A DNA stretch of 64,000 nucleotides, from NCBI GenBank assembly GCA_029962745.1, contig CM057157.1:27586825-27650824 (forward strand), read 5' to 3'. The notes beneath the pieces were generated by a model that saw only the letters and a list, made by a program, of their open reading frames with translations, was not told the origin of the DNA and did no database searches. Numbering within the stretch: position 1 is the stretch's first letter; every line of letters begins with the position of its first letter. This stretch comes from Echinometra lucunter. Taxonomy: Eukaryota > Echinodermata > Echinoidea > Camarodonta > Echinometridae. This document shows positions 33,190 through 45,068 of the stretch, piece by piece. The position numbers and the translations under genes were made by a program.

Positions 33190-35662
33190 TCAGAGACCAA
33201 TGAACATATTAAGTATTTTGGTGCATATACGATCCAAACTATTCTTACAAGTATACGCCAACAGAAAGTTAAGATAACGCAGTTAATATCATTATTCAAA
33301 ATGTCAAAATATGTTCGTCATAATGCAACAATAAATTTGATAATACACTGAAAATTACATTAATGATGATGATGATGATGATAATGATACTAATACATCT
33401 ACTACTAATGCACCCTAAAACTAAAAAGTTGAATCGCCAAGTATACGCCAACAGTGAAGTTAAGATAACGCAGTTAATATCATTATTCAAAATGTCATTA
33501 TATGTTCGTCATAATGCAACAATGAATTCGATAAAAAATTGAAACTTACATTAATGATGATGTTGATGATAATCATAACTATAATGATGCTAATACTTCT
33601 ACTACTAATGCACCCTAAAACTAAAAAGTGTGAATCACCAAGTATACGCCAAAAGAAAGTTAAGATAACGCATTTAATATCATTATTCAAAATGTCATTA
33701 TATGTTCGTCATTATGCAACAATGAATTCGATATTAAATTGAAACTTATACATTAATGATGATGCTGATGATAATGATAACTATAATTATGCTAATACTT
33801 CTACTACTAATGCACCCTAAAACTAAAAAGTGTGAATCACCAAGTATACGCCAAAAGAAAGTTAAGATAACGCAGTTAATATCATTATTCAAAATGTCAT
33901 TATATGTTCGTCATTATGCAACAATGAATTCGATAATAAATTGAAACTTACATTAATGATGATGATGATGATGATGGTGATGATGATAATGATACTATAA
34001 TACTTCTACTACTAATGCACTCTAAATTTATAGAGCTTGAATCACCAAGTATACGCCAAAAGAAAGTTAAGATAACGCAGTTAATATCATTATTGAAAAT
34101 GTCATTATATGTTCGTCATAATGCAACAATGAATGTGATAATAAATTGAAACTTACATTAATGATGATGATGATGATGATGATGATAATGATAACTATAA
34201 TTATGCTAATACTTCTACTACTAATGCACCCTAAAACTAAAAAGTGTGAATCACCAAGTATACGCCAACAGAAAGTTAAGATAACGCAGTTAATATCATT
34301 ATTCAAAATGTCATTATATGTTCGTCATAATGCAACAATGAATTCGATAATAAATTGAAACTTACATTAATGATGATGATGATGATGATGATAATGATAC
34401 TATAATATTTCTACTACTAATGCACTCTAAATTTATAGAGCTTGAATCACCAAGTATACGCCAACAGAAAGTTAAGATAAGCAGTTTATATCATTATTCA
34501 AAATATCAAAATATGTTCGTCATAATGCAAAAATGATTTTGATAATACACTGAAACTTACATTAATGATGATGATGATGATGACGATGATGATGATAATG
34601 ATACTAATACTTCTACTACCAATGCACTCTAAAACTAAAAAGCTTGAATCACCAATTATACGCAACAGAAAGTTAAGATAACGTAGTTTATATCATTATT
34701 CAAAATGTCAAAATATGTTCGTCATAATGCAACAATGAATTTGATAATAAATTGAAACTTACATTAATGATGATGATGATAATGATAACTATAATGATGC
34801 TAATACTTCTACTACTACTAACGCACCCTAAAACTAAAAAGTGTGAATCACCAAGTATACGCCAACAGGGAGTTAAGATAACGCAGTTGATATCATTATT
34901 CAAAATGTCATTATATGTTCGTCATAATGCAACAATGAATTCGATAATAAATTGAAACTTACATTAATGATGATGATGATGATGATGATGATGATAATGA
35001 TACTATAATACTTCTACTACTAATGCACTCTAAATTTATAGAGCTTGAATCACCAAGTATACGCCAACAGAAAGTTGAGATAAGCAGTTTATATCATTAT
35101 TCAAAATGTCAAAATATGTTCGTCATAATGCAACAATGATTTTGATAATAAATTGAAACTTATATTAATGATGATGATGATGATGATGATGATGAAGATA
35201 ATGATACTAATATTTCTACTACCAATGCACCCTAAAACTAAAAAGTTGAATCGCCAAGTATACGCCAACAGTAAAGTTAAGATAACGCAGTTAATATCAT
35301 TATTCAAAATGTCATTATATGTTCGTCATAATGCAACAATGAATTTGATAATAAATTGAAACTTACATTAATGATGATGATGATGATAATGATACTAATA
35401 CTTCTACTACTAATGCACCCTAAAACTAAAAAGTTGAATCGCCAAGTATACGCCAACAGTAAAGTTAAGATAACGCAGTTAATATCATTATTCAAAATGT
35501 CATTATATGTTCGTCACAATGCTACAATGAATTTGATAATAAATTGAAACTTACATTAATGATGATGATGATGATGATGATGATGATAATGATAATTATA
35601 ATGATGCTAATACTTCTACTACTAATGCACTCTAAAACTAAAAGCTTGAATCACCAAGTATA
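33190..35662. repeat. Satellite array of about 13 units of about 200 bp, each with a (GAT)n tract
   Basis: The word AGTATACGCCAACAGAAAG or a variant recurs at about 33249, 33438, 33641, 33843, 34048, 34257, 34456, 34656, 34854, 35057, 35257, 35446 and 35658. Units contain ATGTTCGTCATAATGCAACA, ACTTACATTAATGATGATG and TACTTCTACTACTAATGCAC. Frames open on both strands are produced by the repeat. Confidence 0.95.
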
Positions 35663-36610
35663 CGGGGTGGAACAACCTTAAGAATAAAAAACTCAGTTGG
35701 TCGCTCCCTACTTTTAAATTTTCACTGAATAACCCAAAGTAAATAACCATCTGAAAATTCATCAACGAATTGTTTAGATGCAATTTAATCAAAAATTGTA
35801 CTGTTATTTCAGTAAATACTTCTAAAAAGCACATTATTCTTATTGTTACGTTGAAGCAATCATATAAGTTTGAGATAACTTTAAAATCATTTCTATTTTC
35901 TTGTGGCTATTTTGTTTTCTTTATGTTTTTCTAATGTTCTGTTGTTTCAACTGAAAACAACTAAAATAATGAGTAAATTACGCGATGCGTAATATATGTC
36001 CGCGCCGGAAGCTTTTTTTTATCATTTTGAATAAATTTGTATAATTTTGTATAATAAATGAACTTTAGAAGTTTTGAAGCCACCACCATGCCCTATCCGA
36101 TAAAACAAATAGCATCAAAATCTGCTGCGAAATAGAGGAGAAGCATTTTCGTTCATTTTGAATTATCGTAATTTGCATATTTTTTTCCACTGAATTTCAA
36201 AGTTCTGTGTAAAAATTTTGAGACCCCACCACACGCTCTGTCATAAAACAAACAGAAGCAAAATCCACTGCGAAATAGAGAAGTAGCATTTTTGTGATTC
36301 TGAATAAATTTGCAGAACTGATGGTTCATACATTTCCGATTAGTAGAAGTTGGGAAGTCCTTACAAATCAAGCCCCGTGAGATATAACAATCAGAATCAA
36401 AATCGGCAAAGAAATGACAGAGAAGAAGCAAATTTATCATGTTGAGCACACACGGACACGCACACACTGACGCACCCTCACCCACCCTCACACGCCGACA
36501 CAACCCTAACCCCTAAATACACATACAGAGCCCGTTTCATTCTCCTCGCGAACTTCGGCGGAGAAAAAAAGTTTTCCCTCAATTTCTTATTCTGAAAGAG
36601 TGTATATTTG
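35663..36610. other. Intergenic sequence, no gene
   Basis: A CA-rich stretch at 36440-36520. I looked here for the missing P4HTM 5' exons and saw no convincing signal-anchor exon. Confidence 0.45.
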
Positions 36611-36614
36611 AACA

Positions 36615-37080
36615 GTTACAGCTCGTTATTCCGAAGGTTCGTTCTTCCGAAGGTTCGTAAGTCCGAAGTTTCCTGAGTCCGAAAATGAAATAAGGTTCGT
36701 TATTCCGAGTAGTAATAGTAGTAGCAGTAGTAGTAGTATTAGTAGTAGTATTTATTTTCGTATAAACAACATTAAAAAATATACGGGGATCCCCACATTC
36801 AGCTAAACCAACATGGGAAAGCTGGTCTTCGAAAATGAAAGAAGGTTCGTTAGTTCGTTATTTTCGGACTATCGAACCTTCGGAATAACTAACCTTATTT
36901 CATTTTCGGATTAACGAACCTTCGAAATAACGAACCTTTTTTTATTTTCGGACTAACGAACCTTCGGAAAAACGCCACAAATGTTGGGATTAACGAACCC
37001 TTTTTCATTTTCGGACCAACAAACGTCTAGGTATATGCAATTTGTGTGTTTTGGCATAGCGAACTTTCGGAATAGCGAAC
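36615..37080. mobile_element. Fold-back element of GTTATTCCGAAGGTTCG words
   Basis: Repeats of GGTTCGTTATTCCGA occur on one side and TCGGAATAACGAACC on the other. An AGT microsatellite lies in the middle (36705-36750). Confidence 0.6.
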
Positions 37081-37317
37081 ATCACCCTTTTAAACACCTA
37101 CATTTTGTTCTTCACCACTTCTCCTCCATTATAAAATTTCGAAAGAATCAATGTTTCAAATGTATCAGTCGCAGTGGACCCAGGGGGTGCGCCAAGGTAT
37201 TTTGATAGGGCCGGATAAGATGACCTATAGATCATGTAGATAGTACGTTTACGTGAGCAAATATAGAGTATAAGTTGCATGTGCCAGTTCCCTCTTACTC
37301 GATACTCTTCACCTCAT

Positions 37318-37318
37318 T

Positions 37319-37359
<41 letters not shown>

Positions 37360-37435
37360 TTCTTCTTCTTCTGCTTCTTCTTCTTCTTCTTCTTCTCCTC
37401 CTCCTCCTTCTTCTTCTTCTTCTCCTCCTCGTGTT
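37318..37435. repeat. (TTTC)n(TTC)n microsatellite
   Basis: Pyrimidine-only TTTC then TTC/TCC repeats. They sit just before the LINE fragment and open spurious frames on both strands. Confidence 0.9.
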
Positions 37436-38860
37436 CACTTAGAAAGCATATATATGATACACGACAAAGTAAGCTTTGTGTCGATATTAGTCGTCCGAAT
37501 ACTGAATCAGGCAAACGTACATTCTTATACAGAGGTTCCCATATATGGAACTCACTTTCAGAAGAGCTTCAAACCTCCCCCAATATAGGAAATTTTAAAT
37601 CAAACCTAGCACATGAAAATATTGGTTCTCCCTAATAGAGCAATATATATATTTTTTAATCTTATATACATTATATCGCAATAAAGTTGGTATTATGATA
37701 AGGGTGGTGTATGTTGAAAGACTAATCTACAAATGAATCTCTGAAGTCCTGACATACTCCTTGTCGAATTTACAAAATGATTTAGTTGCCTCTATTTATA
37801 TCTGAGCAAAAATATCATTACGACTTAGGCTTGAGGAATGGTAAGGTAAACTCATGTAGTTTCATATAACTAACACAAATCTAAAATAACTTTACGTCTC
37901 CGTAAATTCACCCCTTTTGAGATTTATTCCTTCCTTTTTTTTTCTCTCTCTCTCTTTCTGTATTTCTCTCACTTACCCCCTCTCTTTCTCTCTCTCTCTC
38001 TTTCACTCTTTTTACTTTTCCTGTTATATTTGTTATTGCTTTTCGCAATAGTTCTGTCTTGCCTGATTTTACGGAGTCAGTAAATACATGTATATATTAT
38101 ATCTAAACACCTGAACATTATAAATATCTTGTATAATTGAACTTGGTCTTATATTTCATATATTTCATATTTCACACCATTACGTTTAAACTGATTATAC
38201 TATGTTTTTGCACTCATCTTACTGCACCTTCTTTTCTCATATTTTGTACACATGATTGCTGTTCTAAATTATATTCTTTTTCATTTGCTAGATTCTTGTT
38301 TTACTTTCAGAATTAAAATAATTTCCCTTGTATAAATCATGGTACTGCATTTTTTTTTCTTTTTTATGTTTTATATGTATAGATGGATGTTTCTTTAATT
38401 CAGTTTTTATGGTTTTATGCTTTCGTTTTCTCATATTTTGTTCATGCGATTGCTGTTTAATATTTTTGTTTTTATATATGCTAGATTCTTGTTTTCACTT
38501 TTATTTTTACTTCTGCATGAGCATAAATAATTTCGTTGCATACATCATATTTTTCAGTTCATATTTCGTAAAAAATGTATTTACATATTCTAGGTTTATT
38601 TGCTTTTATTTGAATTTTATGTAAATTCTTAACTGTTTTTGTCTATTTTATGTTTGTGATACATAATATGTTTTAAACCTCATTCCAAATTTGAAATATT
38701 TATGTATTTTATTTTGTTACGATTTGTTCTTGTAATTGTTTGATATTCGAATTCATATTTTATGTATTTCATTGTTTTTGTCACACGGCCCCTTTGAAAA
38801 CCAGCCGAGAAGCTGAATTGGGCTTTTACCGTGTTTAAATAAATAAATCAAATCAAAATC
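37430..38860 (+). mobile_element. 3' end of a non-LTR retrotransposon (LINE), 5'-truncated
   Basis: The plus-strand frame reads LRKHIYDTRQSKLCVD then KRTFLYRGSHIWNSLSEELQ and stops at 37635. This is the standard C-terminus of LINE ORF2 proteins (Y-TR, F-YRG---WNSL--EL). A T-rich 3' UTR follows and ends in CCGTGTTTAAATAAATAAAT and a short ATCAA tail. It lies between P4HTM and the 3' end of gene 2. Confidence 0.6.
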
Positions 38861-38984
38861 CTACCTCCTTCTTTTTCTCCTCCTCCTCCTCCTTCTTCTT
38901 CTTTATCACTTGAAAAATCATAGGAGGCGTCGCCCACTGCTCCCTGTAGCGTTCCTGAGTGAACATACGCACTTAAACAAGTTT

Positions 38985-39095
38985 GATTAGAATCATCAAG
39001 TTGTTTAAAATATGAACCGACCGGCTGTTGGTTTAAAAAATCCCCATGATATGTTTTACATACACCAACTGTTGGTCGGTTCAAATTTTTAGAAA
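38985..39095. mobile_element. Small fold-back MITE in the 3' flank of gene 2
   Basis: TTTAAAATATGAACCGACC pairs with GGTCGGTTCAAATTTTT. The word GTTGTTTAAAATATGAACC is shared with the element at 51750-51912, so they are one family. It lies about 105 bp past the gene 2 stop codon and may be transcribed in its 3' UTR. Confidence 0.6.
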
Positions 39096-39199
39096 CCTAA
39101 TGATCTTTCTTAGAGTGTACAGAAGTACGTCGGATTTCTTACCTTACCGCTTAGGTTCTATTGCGGTCACTTGGAAACAATATGAAAATATTAAAATGT

Positions 39200-39476
39200 T
39201 CAAAGAACTTTTACATAGTTCTTTTCGTAAGCCGCTTCAGGAGGACCGATTAATATCTCTGAGTATTCGTCCTGATCGCCTTTCTGAGGAGTATCGCTTC
39301 TAGGACTCTCTGGGACCATGTAGAGACCCTGATATTTGCGTTCAGCTTTACAGAAGGTGGGGTTCTGGTATGAGTCACCCTGGGTATGGGGAGGTGCAAT
39401 CGCGTTTGTCCCGGCCGTTGATGGCGCTGACATGTCCTTTGGTCGTGAATTTAACGAACCCGTCCTGCGGTATTCC
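39200..39476 (-). CDS. Gene 2 terminal exon: tyrosine-rich cytoplasmic tail and stop
   Basis: A 277-bp exon (acceptor TTCACTATTTCAG) encoding about 91 residues and TGA. The tail has seven tyrosines: EYRRT, SYQNP, KYQGL, LYMVP, EYSEIL, AYEKN and NYVKV. YQGL, YSEI and YVKV fit Y-x-x-hydrophobic SH2/endocytic motifs, and YQNP fits a GRB2-type YxN site. No kinase motif occurs (no GxGxxG, no HRD, no DFG). The motif reading is inference from sequence only. Confidence 0.88.
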
Positions 39477-42400
39477 CTGAAATAGTGAATGAAATCATCG
39501 TTTCACCTCTGTTTTCCGACATGCACCACGAAAAGGGAAGCTTTAGACATACTGTAATTATCATTGTCATTATTATTATAATCATTACTATTATTATTAC
39601 TTCCATCATCATCATCATCATCATCGTCATCATCTATAAATATTTGTTGTCGTTATTATCATTATATTCAGTATTTAGGATCAAAATTTAAATCCTCTAG
39701 TGATTGGCCAAAAGAGCTTCACGTGATCATACGTATGTTCAACTATCTGAGAATGTTGGCACGAATGGCACCGTCATGACTACATGGTGAACTATCAAGA
39801 AAATTATGTCAGTTTTTCAGACGATATTTTCCAAAAAGTGCGCTATTTGTGAAATGACGTGACAACTATCCGCGGGATGAAACAATGACCTACCCCAAAA
39901 TATAAGTATACAGCGGGCGCAGGAGAGCTCAAATTCCTATCATGGGCAACTCCCGCGGTGTCACGGCTGCTATGTTTGTCTATTTCTGATCACTTTGGCG
40001 GTATACCGTACAGCGCCGTGCAGCATAAGACATGAATTTATATTGATTTGGATATTATGAACATAATGAGCACAATATCACAATAGAGAATAAAAGATAA
40101 GCTAATATACTATTTTTTTCTTTTGCTTGAATTTTAATCCAAAATATAAATGTTATCATTAAAATCATCATACCATTTTTAATTCTTGTTTGTTGCTTTT
40201 GTTTTATTCATTTATTATTACTATTATCGCAATCCTGATATTGGCAAGTATTATCTGGATCATGGCATTAGTTATTATTGCCTTTACTGTTAAACCAAGG
40301 ATATCTATTAATCGCGACTTTCCTTCATTCAGTTATAGATACAGTGCGTTTGTCATTCAAAGCGTGATATGGTATGTTCCACTCACCGCGCTATGAAAAA
40401 CACGCCTCCACACACAAGAAGAAACAAAGTGACCCCAAACAGCGCCCATGGCACGGAGTCTCGAAATCTGCCTTCAGCAGCATCATTACTTGGCTTCTCA
40501 CCTAACAACAAATTAGAAAATAACCAAGAACGCGAGTGAACGACCAGTTTCTTGTTCTGCTGAAACGACGTGAGGGTCATCTGATAAGGTAATTTAATAA
40601 ATCCTGATTAAAAAAATTAAGATACACCATGGAAGACGATTGTTTCAGTGATTTTCCTTATTACATAGCTGTCTTAAAAAGTTGTCTTCGTTATCATGAG
40701 CATAGGTCAAATCAACACCTATGCACCTTTGTCGTAAAAAACTCCCTCTTAATCTCTACTGCAAGAAACACTGTACATCATTGACGTGTTGAACATTCGA
40801 CTCTTTGCCCAAACGAAAGAGAAAAACACATGTATTGCCAGATGAAACAAGGGCCAGTGGATAAAAAAACTCTTTTGTGCCCTATCAAAAGCCGAAAAGA
40901 AAAATAAGTAATGTTCTGTATTTTTTTTATGAAAAAAGATTTGTTTTCCTATGAGGCAAATAAAATTGTGACCTATTTTGACCATCCAATGTAAATCATT
41001 TTGTGTCAATTTCTGCTTACATGGTAAGGTCCTTATCACCAATTCTTGGCCATTGTCATCATTCGTCAGCCTCTTGCCCAGATCAGAAACATGTACTGGT
41101 GATACACTTATCATATACTCCTCGTCTTGCTCTAAGTCAAATAGCACATATCGGAGAACATCTGTTGTAGTTGAGTTCTGTGTGACGAAAGCAATTTTCG
41201 ACCAATCAGAAGTCTTATTCTTGAGGTAGATGTCGTAGCCACCAATGGGACTCTCGCCAACATCTCGATCAGGATCCCATGCATTCCATATGACTGCAAA
41301 GGTATCGCAGGCAGTGTAAACTAAGGAGGGAGGATCAGCCAGTTTTGGAGACACTAATAAAAGAAATGGAAAAAAGAAAGGAATCTCAGATGTCTGCAAT
41401 TCTGGTTTTTTCCCTGTTGTTTAGGTTTTGTTTTATGTTGAAAAGCAGGCTTATCTTTTCAATACGATGTCATCTGATTGCTCTCTTTGAACCTGTTCTT
41501 TTGAAGCCTAGACAATGTTAATTCCAAAACGATTTGCAAATACTCTCAATGAAAAGCTTACCAATTTGGCAGGTTGGCCCAGTCCATCCTGAAGAACATA
41601 TGCCTGAGAAACATGTACCCGTCGCAGAGTTACAATCTGAGGCTCCTTCTAAACAGTGGCAGGTCTTTGTGCAAGAGTCAAAGCACCCTGCGTCTATATG
41701 AGAAATGTGGAAATGGGTTAGGGATTAATAAAAGATTAATGGAACATTGTAAGCTCTTCCTTCATGTCACATTACAGGATGCCATTATATCAAACTTTGG
41801 AAAACGGGATAAGAGTTCTATGTTGAATTCAAAGGCCTTGTCTATCTTGGAAGTCGTCTTTTAGAGAAATCCCTCTTTACAAGATTTCAACTTACAGATA
41901 TCACAGTAGGTGCTCCTTGATGGCTCAGTTGCATACCCCACGGCACACACACCATTTGAGTTGATGCAGTAACCGGTATCTACATCACACGATGTATGGT
42001 CAGGACAACGACATTTACCGCAGTATTCACCATATGATCCATTTGCACAAACTTCGGGAACTGTGGGAGTTACAGGGAAAATGAAAAAGGGATATATTTC
42101 TGAGATAATATCAATTACAAATGAATCGTAACATCATTTACAAAGGAACTGTTATTATCAATTAGAAATGAATCAAGACAGAAAACTTCAACTAAAGTAT
42201 GCAATTTTATCTTAGCATGGAGGCTTTGAAGTAACAGTAGTAATTATGACTGTTACAAGCTTAAAATCCTGGTGGATATCATAGAGTCATTTTGGTGGAC
42301 ATAAAGCTAACAAGACCGACATTAATGTTCACAAGACTGATAGCCCATGACTAAAAAACAAAGAATAAATACGGGATGATAAAAATGTTGGTCTTATGGG

Positions 42401-45009
42401 CCATCGGTCTGGAGATCTTTGTTGGCCTCATGAGCTCTCGGTCTACTGACCCCTGAAATAGTTGTAAGAAGACCTGCGACAAGGAAATTGTCATCCTTCA
42501 ATGGGCCGTGGGTCTCTCAAGTTGAAGCTAGAATTCTTACCTTGGCAACTTGGACCAGACCAGCCGTCAGCACAGTCCCCCGGACATTCTCCGCTGAAGA
42601 AGTCACACGCTGACCCTCCGGAGCAGTGGCAATCCTGCAGACAGTCAACACCGTAATGACCTGCTTGACAGGCTGTTAAGAAAGCAAGATGATTACCTTT
42701 CCTATTCTGTACAAGCCCCGATTTGGAGCACCAGTGACAAGCGGTTAGTACGCTCAGTATCAGTATATTACAGTGTAACAATGAAACGACACGTTTTTCA
42801 AGGAGCCTGGCGCATTGCCCGTAAATCAATTCTTTGTCACAGTACTTTACTATGTTAATTGTTTAACAATATTACATTATGTGAAATATACGAGAATATC
42901 AATAAAATTCACATTCTTCCGTTCTTTTAATTTTCATCATATTCCTAAGTGAAAATGTAAAGAGATTACATATTCGGGCACATGCTTCCCAAAATAATAT
43001 GGGAGTACTCAGGCATCTCACGATGCTCACTGTCGAGATGGTCTTCCGAATATTTCGATTCCCTCCCCCCCCCCCCCGAAAAAAAAGGAACTGGAAAGTT
43101 TAAGCGACAGTTTCTCAGTAGCAATATCACTTCTTTGTCGTGAATTACTGTAAAACAACCTCATACAAGCATTGTGAAAGAAGAAAGTATAATGGCAGAC
43201 ATAATTCCTACATTAAGTAAGCTTGATATGTTCGAAACACACTGTGGAAGAAAGTACCTACTTATCAAGTAAATGTATAATTCTTCACTTGCCCACACCT
43301 CGTACTAATTTTCTACGAAATAGTTCTCTTTATCACGTTTATATAAGCTGTAATTTATTCAACAAGCTCCCAGAGTCCATGCGTTTAGAACTAATTTAAA
43401 TATATTCAGCAAGATGATTTCGCAGTTATATCCCCTCCCGTTCTTATAACATACCGAGTGTCCCCCTCCCCCCAAAAAGACCCCCCCCCCAAAAAAAATA
43501 AAAAAATAAAAACACGATACAGTTTAAAACGGCCCCAAATAAAAAAAAATAGTGGATTTTTGAGAATTTTTTTTATATTCATCGATAGCTGAAGGTCTCT
43601 TTTATCACATGACACCAAAAAGGTCCAAAAATATTTCATGCTTGGGTGAGCACTGCCCACTTTTGTATTAGACGTGAAAATTAGGTTGCGCAGGAACAGG
43701 AATTCACTATCCATTTTGGCTGAGATGAAAAGTTCTCCAGTTTACAAATTGCTTATGGTATGATGAATTTGTGATCAAACACTGATCCAATCATTCAATC
43801 AATCAAACACTGATTCATTCAATCAGTCAAACACGGATTCAATCAATCAATCAACCCCAAAACAACCAGTCAATCAACCAACCACACACACCAGCCGCAC
43901 ACACATAACCCACCCCCTGAAGACGAACTACCAGGAGCACTGCAACAATTACCATAAACATAAACACCAGATAATATGGTACTGTCAAAAGTGTTTCATT
44001 TGAACCTAATTTTCATGTCCTTTACAAAAGTGGGCAGTGCTCACTCAAGCATAAAACATTTTCAGACTTTTTTGTGTTATCTGATAGAAGGGACTTTCAG
44101 CAATCCATATATATATATATATATATAACTTTTTCCAAAATTCGATAAAAATTTTTTATTCGGGGGCCATTTTATACCTTGATTGTATTGTAATGTTGTG
44201 ATTTGTGTTATATTTATTTATCTGTTTGTTCAATTTTTCATGTACTCACATGCTGAAAAACAACTTCTAAGCTGATAGCATGTATTTATTTAACCGTATT
44301 TAAATGAATAAACTTAACTGAAATTATGGAATATAAATCCGAGACTCACTGTCGTTACAGGAGATTCCAGTGTATCCTGAAAGACAGTTGCATTCATAGG
44401 GATCAGGCCGACAGATCTGACTTCCTGTACACGTCACGTTCAAACCTTCATTGACACCGCACATGATATCGCAATCTGAACCGAATCGATGCTCGCCACA
44501 TCCTTCAGGGCAAAAAACAGACAAGAAAAGAAAATTACTCATGTCGAGGCAAGATTTCTGACAGGTCGTGCAGGTTGGAACATTGGTATGTATGGAGTAC
44601 TTTCAGCATCACAAACAGGGGATAGAATCGAGCATGATGGCTCAATTGATAGACTTTCAAAATGGGACCTTCTGCCTTCTAGCCTGGCGCTCGGCATATA
44701 AGAATGGAGAAGAATAATAGTAACATATTATGTTATGCAGGGCCCGCTGGAAGAGCAGCTGATAAAACCTAAAGTGGCTCACCTGGGTAAATAAGACGTT
44801 ATAATAATAATAATAATAATAATTGATTCTTATGGAGCAATTTTAGAGAAAAGCTGATCAGAGCGCTATTACAACAGAGAAGGAACAGCAATCAAGTAAG
44901 CTATAATCATTAACGTAACTATAAATAATCATTCACAATAAATGATATGCAGGCATGATATGCTAGGAAATGAATTATTATCATTATTATCATCATTATT
45001 ATTATTATC

Positions 45010-45068
<59 letters not shown>

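Noticed and set aside
33296..35547. Repeated small frames of about 60-70 codons on both strands
   Set aside because: They recur with the satellite unit, start and end in the same repeat words, and have no splice or domain support.
33190..35662. CRISPR array
   Set aside because: Units of about 200 bp have no constant-repeat/unique-spacer alternation, and the genome is eukaryotic.
36153..36503. Minus-strand frame of 116 codons with MCRRVRVGEG start as the P4HTM N-terminus
   Set aside because: It begins in a CA-rich repeat, has no plausible signal anchor followed by a donor in the right phase, and shows no P4HTM resemblance.
33000..39199. Kinase domain of a Tie receptor downstream of gene 2
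   Set aside because: I looked on the minus strand for GxGxxG, VAIK, HRD and DFG-like exons in the visible sequence and found none. The last exon ends in an in-frame TGA.
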